DNA from: Spirochaetia bacterium
GTDB taxonomy: Bacteria; Spirochaetota; Spirochaetia; Treponematales; Breznakiellaceae
Length of the DNA stretch: 24,266 bases
Assembly (NCBI GenBank): GCA_025997715.1
Contig: BNUY01000027.1
Coordinates: 1 to 24,266 of the forward strand
Direction: 5' to 3'
The position numbers were made by a program, and so were the translations under genes. This document shows, piece after piece, positions 1 through 6,624 of the stretch. How positions within the stretch are numbered: position 1 is the stretch's first letter; every line of letters begins with the position of its first letter. Under the pieces are notes generated by a model. That model saw only the letters and a program-made list of their open reading frames with translations, did not search any database and was not told where the DNA came from.

Positions 1-1
1 T

Positions 2-115
2 GAACTTGCTAAAGCTGTCTATCAAATGAAAATACAAGGTGAGTGGCAATGTAGCGAAATCCCAAAAAGGACTCGCGAAATTTTCAAAAAAATAGGCATA
101 GACTGCCTAAAATAA
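2..115 (+). CDS. 3' end of an unidentified gene (partial)
   Basis: An open frame enters the window at base 2 and ends at TAA 113-115, giving 37 residues ending in IGIDCLK. The peptide is lysine-rich and amphipathic and reads like a genuine C-terminus rather than random sequence. It is the only plus-strand frame next to the leftward operon, so it converges on that operon. It may belong to the flanking host chromosome or to the far end of the element. The start and most of the protein lie outside the window, and I recognise no family. Confidence 0.45.
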   Translation, partial: ELAKAVYQMKIQGEWQCSEIPKRTREIFKKIGIDCLK

Positions 116-150
116 GCGGAGTTAGGGGTTAAAGCATTGTTTCTGAATAA

Positions 151-246
151 TCATACTACCCCCGGCCCCATAAGCCCAGAGAAGTCTATAGGGTTCTTTG
201 CTCTGGGCTGGTTGCCCCTTTGTTTTGCCTGGTTGTGTTTACTCAT
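151..246 (-). CDS. Putative 31-residue protein, last gene of the leftward operon
   Basis: ATG at 246-244 lies five bases past the stop of the upstream 57-residue gene and has an AAGGTG Shine-Dalgarno sequence six bases away; the frame ends at TGA 153-151. The product begins MSKHNQAKQRGNQPRAK and is strongly basic at its N-terminus, as in small nucleic-acid-binding proteins. The tight spacing continues the overlap pattern of the operon, which is the main reason to believe it. It is too short for family assignment, and it contains a 9-bp inverted repeat that could instead be a transcript 3' structure. Confidence 0.35.
   Translation of the reverse strand: MSKHNQAKQRGNQPRAKNPIDFSGLMGPGVV
173..209. 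repeat. Inverted repeat, 9-bp arms
   Basis: AGCCCAGAG (173-181) and CTCTGGGCT (201-209) pair perfectly around a 19-base loop. There is no T-run on either side, so it does not look like a classical intrinsic terminator. It lies where transcripts of the leftward operon and the plus-strand gene ending at 115 would meet and may stabilise or end them. Confidence 0.45.
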
Positions 247-251
247 TATAT

Positions 252-425
252 TCACCTTCGGGCTACCGTTTCCGGCTGCCCTTCATCTAAAATATCGGAC
301 CCATACGGACCCGGGGATTCAAGTTTCATCGGGGGAAGTATCGGCTTCCCCGTTTTATGGTACCGCTTTAATAGGCGCTCCATGGCCTGCTGCTGCTTTT
401 TGGTTGCCTTGGGCTTGAAGTTCAA
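252..425 (-). CDS. Small basic protein, TTG start coupled to the helicase gene
   Basis: The ATG at 452 has no ribosome-binding site. A TTG at 425-423 is preceded by AGGAGG seven bases upstream and overlaps the stop of the helicase gene as TTGA, so I choose it. The 57-residue product starts MNFKPKATKKQQQAMERLL: its first third is lysine/glutamine-rich and helical, and the rest is proline- and glycine-rich. No family is recognised. Its placement directly after the RepA-like helicase, with translational coupling, suggests a replication-associated accessory role, which is inference only. Confidence 0.55.
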   Translation of the reverse strand: MNFKPKATKKQQQAMERLLKRYHKTGKPILPPMKLESPGPYGSDILDEGQPETVARR

Positions 426-1921
426 TATAAAACCTCCTCTGGATTTTCCCATAAGGCGCGCTGTTCGGGGCTGTTATACGCACCGGCCTCCGGCATCCCA
501 TCGGAATCCACCGCAGGGAAGGAAATTATGCTCCCGGATTGGTCGTTTCCCGAGTTCACGAGTACACATTCCTTAAGGGGAGGTGTACTCGTGTATTTCC
601 CTTTGGCCTTCCATTGCCCGTGATAGGGGCTTTCAATAGTCCCCTGTTCCTTTAGTCTTGTCAAAAGATTTGATACTGCCTGTTTGCTTTTTTCTGTAGC
701 GGCTATAATCTCCCCGGTCGTCCAGTTCTTTGCTTCACTTTCCAGTAAATCAACTATCTGCTGCTGCGCTTCCGTCAGGGTCGGTTTTAAGGCGCCTTGC
801 CCGGTGATAGACCAGGAACAAATATCGGTGTCCCATGAGAGCGTAAAAGAGGTGTCCTCGATGTCCCGGCCCGTGGCTTTCAATATGGCCTCACTGGTTC
901 CCCGCTTCCGGGTCATGGTCAGCGTTGCGTCTGCCGTTGCGTTTATGCCGGTACTCCCTAAGGCGCTTTCCATGTGATCCCCGTCAAGGTCGGCCCCCTT
1001 CCTGTTATGGTGAATGACAATAACCGCCCGATTGAGATCATCCGCCATGGCCTTTAATGATGATAAGCCGTCTACGGTTTGGCTGTAGTCGTTCATGTCC
1101 TTAATGCCCAGGAACTTTTGGAGCGTGTCGATAATGATTACCCGGTACTGCGGATTCGATTTAAGGAAGGCCCGCAGATCTAAAATATTGCGGCGTACCG
1201 TTTCAAGGCGGCTCCCGTTAAATACCGTTACCCCCTGCTTTGCTAAGCGTTTTTGGATCCTCTTTGGGGTATCTTCCAAAGCGCAATACAAACAATCGCA
1301 TTTTGATACCGGCAATGTCCCCAGGAAATAACCGCCTTGATCCAGCGCCGCTGTAAGCTGTAAACATAGCCAGCTTTTCCCGATTTTGCTTGCTCCGGTG
1401 ATAACTGTTAAGCCGGTAGCGATTAAACGGTCAACAATCCAGGTGTCCGGGGGAAACTGTACTTTAAGCAGATCAGCAAACGATATCCCCTTGTCGGGAC
1501 TTACTCGCGCCTTTTCTGTTTCAATGGCCTTGTTTATTTCGGTTTCAACGGCTTCCAGGTCTTCCCCTTTTTCAATGGCCTCCTTGGCTGTCGTTACTGC
1601 CGTCCATAGTTTCCGGCGGCGATACGCTTTCAGCAAGATATTGAGGTAATAATCCGGATTGGATTTTACAAAGGAATACCCGCCTACCATTGAATTTATG
1701 TGTTCAGAGTCTTGTACCCCAAAATCACAACTCTTAATAAGTAAGTCGTTAGGGATAGGGAATTGTACGAACCCATTTTTTTTAAGTCTCTGAATCCCAA
1801 CAAATGCCCGTTGGTAAAACCCTTCAAACATATCCGCAGAAAGATAATCCGGTATGTCCATACCTTCCAAAAATGCCCCGAGTAACACGTCTTGAGCTTC
1901 ACGGCTGTTGGAATTACTCAT
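422..1921 (-). CDS. RepA-like RecA-fold helicase/ATPase
   Basis: This 499-residue protein has three visible parts. Residues 5-135 are helical and resemble the DnaB N-terminal domain. Residues 145-370 form a RecA-like ATPase with Walker A GASKIGKS (176-183), Walker B VIIID (261-265) and an IHHNRK motif (303-308), as in AAA_25/RepA hexameric helicases. Residues about 382-440 form a winged helix ending in a basic wing. RepA-type enzymes unwind plasmid or phage origins with ATP. The start overlaps the previous stop as ATGA, and the next gene starts on its stop. Its presence beside the integrase suggests an element that replicates after excision. The family call is firm; the exact role as initiator or helicase is inferred. 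Confidence 0.85.
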   Translation of the reverse strand: MSNSNSREAQDVLLGAFLEGMDIPDYLSADMFEGFYQRAFVGIQRLKKNGFVQFPIPNDLLIKSCDFGVQDSEHINSMVGGYSFVKSNPDYYLNILLKAYRRRKLWTAVTTAKEAIEKGEDLEAVETEINKAIETEKARVSPDKGISFADLLKVQFPPDTWIVDRLIATGLTVITGASKIGKSWLCLQLTAALDQGGYFLGTLPVSKCDCLYCALEDTPKRIQKRLAKQGVTVFNGSRLETVRRNILDLRAFLKSNPQYRVIIIDTLQKFLGIKDMNDYSQTVDGLSSLKAMADDLNRAVIVIHHNRKGADLDGDHMESALGSTGINATADATLTMTRKRGTSEAILKATGRDIEDTSFTLSWDTDICSWSITGQGALKPTLTEAQQQIVDLLESEAKNWTTGEIIAATEKSKQAVSNLLTRLKEQGTIESPYHGQWKAKGKYTSTPPLKECVLVNSGNDQSGSIISFPAVDSDGMPEAGAYNSPEQRALWENPEEVLY

Positions 1922-2277
1922 TTACAACCCCCCAGCCCCCGGAAAATATCCATGATATAGGACTTTCCCCCAGCCCGTTCAATCGCCCAGGGTGTTTCAG
2001 AGAGGTAGCAAAGGAACCAGTCGGGGGCATGCTGGTTTACAGGGAAGTTCAATAAGAAACTTTCAAGCCAGCTGTAAATAAATCTATGGCGACTGTCAAC
2101 AAATTCGTGGCGGAAACATTTCCCCCGCATCAGCATCCGAACCAGCAGAACCTTTTCATGGCTCGAATAATACGGATTGACGGTATAATTATTTCTGTTA
2201 TAATAATCCCCGTCTTTTCGCTGTATGCCCCCGCTCCTGCCCGCCGGCGGAAGGGGGTTTTTGTTTGGTATCATCAT
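1918..2277 (-). CDS. Unknown 119-residue protein upstream of the RepA-like helicase
   Basis: ATG at 2277 overlaps the upstream stop, and the gene's own TGA overlaps the helicase ATG, so it is held in a chain of coupled genes. The N-terminal 35 residues are proline-, asparagine- and tyrosine-rich. The rest (KVLLVRMLMRGKCFRHEF onward) is aromatic and hydrophobic, with a WLESFLLNF segment. No catalytic motif or known family is visible. An internal start near MLMRGK is possible. Its position immediately before the helicase suggests a replication accessory such as a loader or small DNA-binding subunit, but nothing in the sequence proves this. Confidence 0.6.
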   Translation of the reverse strand: MMIPNKNPLPPAGRSGGIQRKDGDYYNRNNYTVNPYYSSHEKVLLVRMLMRGKCFRHEFVDSRHRFIYSWLESFLLNFPVNQHAPDWFLCYLSETPWAIERAGGKSYIMDIFRGLGGCK

Positions 2278-2468
2278 TGGCCGCCGCCCTCTGCCACTAC
2301 CCTTTCAAGCCGATTATCCAGTGTTGAGTGAAGGACTGAAACAATCTGGCCGGAATGAATCTTACATTGAACCGATACTTCCCCGAATTGGATCCGTCCG
2401 ACATTGTCCGCCAATTCCATCATGATTTTTTGGTAAATATCGGTCATGGTACCGGACTTGTCCTTCAC
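2274..2468 (-). CDS. Small YezD/DUF2292-like protein, GTG start
   Basis: GTG at 2468-2466 overlaps the upstream stop as GTGA and has AGGGGG eight bases upstream. The 64-residue product has a helical N-terminal half followed by GEVSVQCKIHSGQIVSVLHS. That segment follows the pattern of the small DUF2292 (YezD) proteins, in which a G-[ES]-V-x-hydrophobic strand is followed by a H-x-G-x-[IV] turn. The function of that family is unknown. The assignment is by eye on about 20 residues and so is tentative. It belongs to the integrase-to-helicase operon by overlap on both sides. Confidence 0.55.
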   Translation of the reverse strand: MKDKSGTMTDIYQKIMMELADNVGRIQFGEVSVQCKIHSGQIVSVLHSTLDNRLERVVAEGGGQ

Positions 2469-2647
2469 GCCTGGACCCCCTGCACCTGCCGATCAAGCCA
2501 CTTGTCCAGATCGGCCCTGCGGAACCGTACCCCCCGCCGGATTTTCACCCGCGGCAAATCTTCAATGCGGTCCAGTGTGGTCACGCATACTTTGAGAAAT
2601 GACGCCGCCTCTTTGCGGGTCAATACGTCTGATTCTTGTATTTTCAT
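2465..2647 (-). CDS. Excisionase-like winged helix-turn-helix protein
   Basis: The 60-residue protein is a complete MerR-type/excisionase helix-turn-helix: LTRKEAASFLKVCVTTLDRI forms the two helices, and RVKIRRGVRFRRADLDKWL is the wing and last helix. The R-G-V-R-F-R-R-x-D-L-D-x-W signature is typical of the HTH_17 family, which includes phage excisionases and plasmid regulators. ATG 2647 is preceded by an AAGGGG ribosome site. It sits two genes downstream of the integrase, where excisionase genes usually lie, behind a repeat-bearing 94-bp gap that could be its own promoter-operator. It could also be a repressor of the downstream replication genes. Confidence 0.75.
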   Translation of the reverse strand: MKIQESDVLTRKEAASFLKVCVTTLDRIEDLPRVKIRRGVRFRRADLDKWLDRQVQGVQA

Positions 2648-2649
2648 AG

Positions 2650-2762
2650 AATACCCCTTTATAGGACTTGTTTTTTTGTCCTATGCCTCAAGGGTAAAGA
2701 ATGATTTTGGATATGTAGATTTTACCTTTAGGGGTATTTTACTAACTTTCGGGGGTATTTTC
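2650..2762. promoter_or_regulatory. Repeat-bearing promoter/operator region of the excisionase operon
   Basis: On the plus strand CTTTAGGGGTATTTT (2726-2740) is followed 20 bases later by CTTTCGGGGGTATTTT (2746-2761), and an inverted relative AATACCCCTTTA lies at 2650-2661 over the ribosome-binding site. A hairpin ATAGGAC/GTCCTAT also lies just upstream of the gene. Repeats of this size and spacing fit binding sites for the adjacent HTH protein or integrase arm sites. The repeats are seen directly; their use is inference. Confidence 0.45.
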
Positions 2763-3410
2763 TAAGATTTTCTTTATTTCAATATAATCTGTGGACGGTT
2801 TATTTTTCCCGTATGCGTTGCCATTGCTACTAAAACTATTTTTTAAGTCTATTTCATTAAAAAGATTTTCTATTATTTTCCATGGCGTGGGTTTATGCCC
2901 CATGAATCCAAAATATTCCGCAAGTGATTGTTTTGATTTTATCCATATATAGCCGTCTTTAGTTTCATTGTCTGTAATACACCGCCCTTTCAGTAGTGGT
3001 AAATCTTTAGCAAACTGCGGGTATTCGTTTATTACTGCATACGCCGCCGGGGGGTATATCGGATCCGATGTCTCCACCGCCGTGTCGGGTGGTGTATTTA
3101 TCAATGCCGTGTGTTCATAGAATGTCAAGGTTGTCCAATCTGGGTATGGGTATGTAGACCCATACTTTATGTGTGGGGGTTCTTCTGCCCTTTCTCTATC
3201 TACCCGATCATAACAATCCCGGATTGCTTGATCCTTCGTAATTTTTCCCTGCCGTAAATCTGCTAATACTGCCCGTATACGAACATCTGATTCTCCTCTA
3301 TCTGGATATCTACGGCCTTCTATTTGTCCTGCCCTATCTCTTATAAAATCATCATCAAATGGCAAGCCTCTTGCGGTATAAATTTCTTTCAAGACTGCGT
3401 ATGTGTCCAT
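2742..3410 (-). CDS. Unknown 222-residue protein directly after the integrase
   Basis: ATG at 3410 shares one base with the integrase stop (TAATG), so the two are translationally coupled. The N-terminal 75 residues are charged and helical (DDDFIRDRAGQIEGRR, DRVDRERAEE). A proline- and tyrosine-rich middle follows, and then a C-terminal part (IKSKQSLAEYFGFMGHKPTPW) that reads like a small winged-helix or bromodomain-free DNA-binding fold. I recognise no family. Coupling to the integrase suggests a role in recombination or in controlling it. The last codons overlap the repeat region upstream of the excisionase-like gene. Confidence 0.65.
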   Translation of the reverse strand: MDTYAVLKEIYTARGLPFDDDFIRDRAGQIEGRRYPDRGESDVRIRAVLADLRQGKITKDQAIRDCYDRVDRERAEEPPHIKYGSTYPYPDWTTLTFYEHTALINTPPDTAVETSDPIYPPAAYAVINEYPQFAKDLPLLKGRCITDNETKDGYIWIKSKQSLAEYFGFMGHKPTPWKIIENLFNEIDLKNSFSSNGNAYGKNKPSTDYIEIKKILENTPES

Positions 3411-4789
3411 TATGCCGCCCCCTCCCTGCTTGCCGGTAACAATCCGCCGAATATCTGAATCTGCGCCGCCTGGACCGCCGCCGCCTGCCCGTCAATGGCA
3501 TGGTTGCTATAATGGCCTAACATTGAATCGGTTTTATGCCCGGTCTGTAGTTTCAAAAGGCGATCGTCAATCTTGCCCTTCATGTATGCCGTGAAATAAT
3601 GGCGGAACCCGTGGACCGTGTATTTTTTACTTTCGGCCTCTGATAGTCCGATTTTCCGCAGTCCCTGCCGTAAACTATTCAAGGGGACATTGATGTCCAG
3701 GGGCTTGCCGGGGACCGTATCCGAATAAAAGACATACCCGTCCGCCCCTTCCCCGTGTGGGTTCGACCGTGCCAGGTCAATCAATGCGGTCATTATGGAT
3801 GGGAAGGGGACTTGTACCGTCCGGGTTTCGCCGTTCTTTGTGGACTTCAAACTGTCATAGGGGTTTATCGAATGGCGGATATAAAGACAATCATTTCCTA
3901 AATCGACCCCCCGCAATGCCAGGATTTCACCCGCCCGCAGGCCGGTCACGCAGGCCAGCATATTGCAAAGTTTCGCCTTGTCATTATTCCAGTCTATGGC
4001 GAAAAGTGCCTTTACCATTTCCGGCGTCAATATCTGCCGTTCCTTTGGCTTCCCCGCAAAATAGACAATCCCCGCCGATAAATCGGTATCAATCCATTGC
4101 TTGGAGTAGGCCCATTTCAAGGCTATGGTCCCGGCCTGAATAATCCGGTTCTTGGTTAGTGCTGCCAGGGGTTTCTTTTTTCGGCCCGATGTTATTTTGT
4201 CCAGGCTGTCAATAAAGGCTTCAATATCGGCCCTGGTCACGGACCCCAAAAGACGGCCTACAAAAAAGGGTTTCCAGTATTTATCAATGAACTGATAAAA
4301 GGCATGGCAATATTCCCGGTGGATTCCGTGGTCTTTCCGCAGGCGTTCCCGGACATAGGGGGACTTTTCATAGTCCCATGCTTCCAAAAGAAAATCTATC
4401 AATTCCCGGTCCGCCTTGGTCCCGGCCATTATCGCCGATTTTACCAGGCCCTTTTTTTTCAGTTCTTTGATGATATTTTCGGCGTCCGCTGCGGTCATGT
4501 CCGCCCGGCGGATCATATCCACTATGCCGATGTTATGAACCGGAACCGCCCCGGCCTTTTGGGGTATACCGTCCGTATACCAGGCCCATGCGACTTTCAA
4601 GGCTTGCGCCCTGTTTGCTTGCCTGGTACATATCGGCCTCATATAAGCCCCGGTTTTTTCGTTCTTGAACTGGACGTAGTAATTAGGGCGCCCGGCCCGT
4701 TGCCATAAAGAAAAAGGACAATCCCCGGTCATGGCTTCACCTCTAAAATGACCCCGAAAAGGCATTTTTATCTGCCTTTTATCTGTCAT
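3410..4789 (-). CDS. int: Tyrosine recombinase (phage integrase)
   Basis: The 459-residue protein has an N-terminal arm-binding-like segment, a SAM-like core-binding helical domain (about 120-235), and a catalytic domain carrying the full set of residues: R285 in TGLRAGEI, K318 in the STKNG turn, H393-x-x-R396 in HGFRHYF, H418 in TGHKT and nucleophile Y427 in GHYS. It would integrate and excise the element at the tRNA fragment 84 bases upstream of its start. The ATG at 4789 has no clear ribosome site. ATG 4732 (residue 20) is preceded by GAGGTG at good spacing and may be the true start, giving 440 residues. It heads the leftward operon. Confidence 0.95.
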   Translation of the reverse strand: MTDKRQIKMPFRGHFRGEAMTGDCPFSLWQRAGRPNYYVQFKNEKTGAYMRPICTRQANRAQALKVAWAWYTDGIPQKAGAVPVHNIGIVDMIRRADMTAADAENIIKELKKKGLVKSAIMAGTKADRELIDFLLEAWDYEKSPYVRERLRKDHGIHREYCHAFYQFIDKYWKPFFVGRLLGSVTRADIEAFIDSLDKITSGRKKKPLAALTKNRIIQAGTIALKWAYSKQWIDTDLSAGIVYFAGKPKERQILTPEMVKALFAIDWNNDKAKLCNMLACVTGLRAGEILALRGVDLGNDCLYIRHSINPYDSLKSTKNGETRTVQVPFPSIMTALIDLARSNPHGEGADGYVFYSDTVPGKPLDINVPLNSLRQGLRKIGLSEAESKKYTVHGFRHYFTAYMKGKIDDRLLKLQTGHKTDSMLGHYSNHAIDGQAAAVQAAQIQIFGGLLPASREGAA

Positions 4790-4872
4790 TTATGCGTATA
4801 AGCAATGATTAGAGACGCCTTTTTAGGAGGTAGTCCCGGCCTAAGTCCTTATGACATAACGAATTAGGCTAT

Positions 4873-4920
4873 TGGAGAATACCGGATTCGAACCGGTGAC
4901 CTATTGATTGCGAACCAGTT
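4873..4920 (-). other. 3' half of a tRNA gene, probable attachment site (tRNA-Ala, CGC)
   Basis: On the minus strand the sequence folds as the anticodon arm (ACTGG-TTCGCAA-TCAAT), a 5-base variable loop, a perfect T arm (ACCGG-TTCGAAT-CCGGT), the 3' acceptor strand ATTCTCC and discriminator A. The loop gives anticodon CGC. T at position 70 would allow the G3:U70 pair of alanine tRNAs. The D arm and the matching 5' acceptor strand (GGGGAAT or GGAGAAT) are absent upstream, and the anticodon stem has one C-A mismatch. Tyrosine integrases commonly recombine in the 3' half of tRNA genes, so this is best read as attP, attL or attR. The isotype is an inference. Confidence 0.75.
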
Positions 4921-4937
4921 TTCGCATAATTGTCATT

Positions 4938-5033
4938 TATTGCTATCTATTGCTATAGATATATTATATAGTAGAAAGGTTGTCAATAGTTGCCCCCCAT
5001 ATTTCCCAAACTTGACATTTTACTTGACATTTT
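4938..5033. repeat. Two short tandem repeats beside the attachment site
   Basis: TATTGCTAT(C/A) occurs twice back to back at 4938-4957, and ACTTGACATTTT occurs twice back to back and perfectly at 5010-5033. Related TTGTCATTT and TTGTCAATAG sequences lie at about 4930 and 4980. Direct repeats flanking an att core are typical integrase arm-type or excisionase sites. No gene covers 4790-5081; apart from these repeats, the tRNA fragment and the hairpin at 5044 I see nothing else there. Confidence 0.5.
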
Positions 5034-5043
5034 GGCCCCGCCC

Positions 5044-5068
5044 GGCCCCCTTATCCGGGGGGCTTTTT
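5044..5068 (+). terminator. Rho-independent terminator-like hairpin
   Basis: GCCCCC (5045-5050) pairs with GGGGGC (5058-5063) around a 7-base loop and is followed by TTTTT, the intrinsic terminator layout for the plus strand. No plus-strand gene ends just upstream, so it would block transcription running in through the attachment region. In the minus direction it lacks a U-run but may still end transcripts of the gene stopping at 5082. Confidence 0.5.
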
Positions 5069-5081
5069 GGGATAAGTTATT

Positions 5082-5399
5082 TCATTGGGGCGGTTTACAA
5101 ACTGAACAGGGACCTAATCCCCGCTCTTTTGCGTGTTGAAGCGTCACCTCAATTTTTGATTTAGCCACATACCGGCAATTTCCCCGGTGATATTTTTCCC
5201 CGGTTCTGGTGATATAGACGGCAACCGGGGCCGGGGTTGGTGGTTTTTCCGGCTCTGTAACCTGATTTTGGGGATTTTCTTCCTGGGCCTCTTGTACCGA
5301 ATCGGGCTGGGCCGGTGTTTCTTCCGCTTCTTGTGCGAAAGCCGCAAAACCAATGAAAAATGTAAAAAGTACGATTATTCCGGTAAATTTTCTTAACAT
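5082..5399 (-). CDS. Secreted Cys-rich protein with Ada-like metal-binding tail
   Basis: The 105-residue protein starts with a signal peptide: basic MLRK, a hydrophobic core to about residue 20, and AFA before Q as a signal peptidase I site. A Glu/Gln/Pro-rich linker (24-58) follows, then a C-terminal domain TGEKYHRGNC...GLGPCSVCKPP. That last pattern (T-G-x-K-Y-H, one Cys, then P-C-x-x-C-x-P-P) is the small zinc-binding module seen at the ends of secreted nucleases and related exported proteins. ATG 5399 has AAGGAG supplied by the last codons of the SWIM gene, so the two are coupled. Function is unknown; it should act outside the cytoplasm. Confidence 0.75.
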   Translation of the reverse strand: MLRKFTGIIVLFTFFIGFAAFAQEAEETPAQPDSVQEAQEENPQNQVTEPEKPPTPAPVAVYITRTGEKYHRGNCRYVAKSKIEVTLQHAKERGLGPCSVCKPPQ

Positions 5400-5402
5400 A
5401 TA

Positions 5403-5888
5403 TTACTCCTTTTCATAAACAGGCCGAATAAAAACCTTGCTTAATTCATCATGAATTGCTTCTAAATCTTGTTCAGCGGGGAGGCCTTCATCTATAGTTG
5501 CCTCTAGCGTGTCCCTAGTCCTAATTACTGCCTTGTCATTTTTTTTCTGCTTTAATAATAGCTGAATACGGGCATCCCGATAATTTTTGAAAGCATAATC
5601 CATTTTTTTATGAGCATTTTTTAATTCATTTTTAGCAGTTTCGTATGTCTGTATTATATCAAAAATATTCGTACCATTGGCCCATTGTGCCAGCTTGGGA
5701 AGGAGCGAAATATCCCCTTGTATGATTCCGGGATTCTCCCCGGAAAGTATCTTTATTCGGTGTTTGCAAGGCAAACCGTGTTCCGCCGCCGTACAAGTAC
5801 ATGAAATGGTAAAATTATCCAGGTCAATTTTGATAATATACGGTTCCGGGGATGATCCCTGAACCTGATAAATAGCTTCTACCCCCAT
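5403..5888 (-). CDS. SWIM zinc-finger protein
   Basis: Residues 28-46 read ISCTCTAAEHGLPCKHRI, an exact C-x-C-x(n)-C-x-H SWIM zinc finger. The preceding strand pair (YIIKIDLDN) matches the beta part of SWIM domains. The rest (about 80-161) is a charged coiled-coil-like helix. SWIM domains bind DNA or proteins and are often found in mobile-element regulators. The 161-residue length leaves no room for a catalytic domain. Translation may be controlled by a hairpin that covers its ribosome site, and the gene is coupled to the secreted protein downstream. The domain call is firm; the function is unknown. Confidence 0.8.
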   Translation of the reverse strand: MGVEAIYQVQGSSPEPYIIKIDLDNFTISCTCTAAEHGLPCKHRIKILSGENPGIIQGDISLLPKLAQWANGTNIFDIIQTYETAKNELKNAHKKMDYAFKNYRDARIQLLLKQKKNDKAVIRTRDTLEATIDEGLPAEQDLEAIHDELSKVFIRPVYEKE

Positions 5889-5913
5889 ACAAAATCCCCC
5901 TTATGAGGGGGAT
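5886..5913 (-). promoter_or_regulatory. Hairpin sequestering the SWIM gene ribosome-binding site
   Basis: In the minus-strand transcript ATCCCCC (5913-5907) pairs with GGGGGAT (5900-5894) around a 6-base loop. The GGGGG arm is the Shine-Dalgarno sequence of the SWIM gene, seven bases before ATG 5888. Folding would hide it and reduce translation unless something opens the stem. The pairing is seen in the sequence; regulation is inferred. Confidence 0.5.
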
Positions 5914-5951
5914 AGTTTACCATCCTGGGCCAATTTTTGACTAGATAGGCA

Positions 5952-6566
5952 TTAATCCCACCTTTGAGGGCCGCCAAGGGTGTCGGTACTAACGACACCC
6001 TTTTCACTATTTTGTAGTGGTTTCCCCTTCCCCGGTGGGGCTGCCTTTGGCGGTATGGGCGGAATATCAGGCAAAGTCCGTATAAAGTCCTCAATAGTAG
6101 CATCCGGGAACCGCTTAAAGTAGGCCGCTTCCTTTTTGGCCCGCCATTCCGCATAGTTGAGCATTTCTCCCCGGTAGTACCAGGATTTGGGCAGGGCCGC
6201 CCAGTTTATGCCGTGTTTACGGTAGGCGGGGAGAATTTCTTCAAAAATTTTAGTTTGAAGCTGCCTTGCTATGGGTTTATCGGAACGGGTTATGAGGCGG
6301 AATAATCCAGCCTCGTTGATAATCAAAATTTTCTGTGTTTTCCGGGCGCGAGGCTTTGCCGATGTGATATAACTCGAAGTTATATCACATACAACAGATG
6401 AAACATATTCTGGTGGGAAATCCCGAACCGCCTTTGACGGATTTTTAAGCCCCAGTATCTGACAAAAATCCTTGAGGGCAAACCACGGATTCCCCTCCCG
6501 GTCAACAATCCGATAATTTTGCATAAGCCCAAAGGAGAAACTGACCGCCCTGACTAAATCATTCAT
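5952..6566 (-). CDS. Bro-N family phage antirepressor
   Basis: The N-terminal half has the Bro-N pattern: YRIVDREGNPWFALKDFCQ, then LGLKNPSKAV, then ILIINEAGLFRLITRSDKPIARQLQ with the closing K-x-F-x-E-x-L-P-x-x-R-K-x-G. These proteins bind DNA and, in several phages, overcome the CI repressor. The C-terminal third (YAEWRAKKEAAYFKRFPDATIEDF, then a proline-rich tail) is unlike the usual KilA-C or Ant domains. A TTG at 6584 extends the frame, but ATG 6566 follows an AGGGGG site and is chosen, giving 204 residues. It lies just downstream of the CI-like repressor on the same strand, as antirepressor genes often do. Confidence 0.85.
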   Translation of the reverse strand: MNDLVRAVSFSFGLMQNYRIVDREGNPWFALKDFCQILGLKNPSKAVRDFPPEYVSSVVCDITSSYITSAKPRARKTQKILIINEAGLFRLITRSDKPIARQLQTKIFEEILPAYRKHGINWAALPKSWYYRGEMLNYAEWRAKKEAAYFKRFPDATIEDFIRTLPDIPPIPPKAAPPGKGKPLQNSEKGVVSTDTLGGPQRWD

Positions 6567-6624
6567 AAAACCCCCTACCCCCAAATTGCCGGATCAGGAT
6601 AAACCGTATTCCCATCCCGCCCCA

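Noticed and set aside
220..576. 118-codon plus-strand frame at the left end
   Set aside because: Antisense to the helicase C-terminus and to the small coupled genes; no ribosome site, and rich in Pro/Arg/Ser as expected of a shadow.
4850..4960. Intact tRNA gene
   Set aside because: No D arm and no 5' acceptor strand complementary to ATTCTCC can be found upstream, and the anticodon stem has a mismatch; only the 3' half is present.
5879..6154. 91-codon minus-strand frame overlapping the Bro-N gene
   Set aside because: It lies in another frame of a recognisable antirepressor and has proline/arginine-rich shadow composition.
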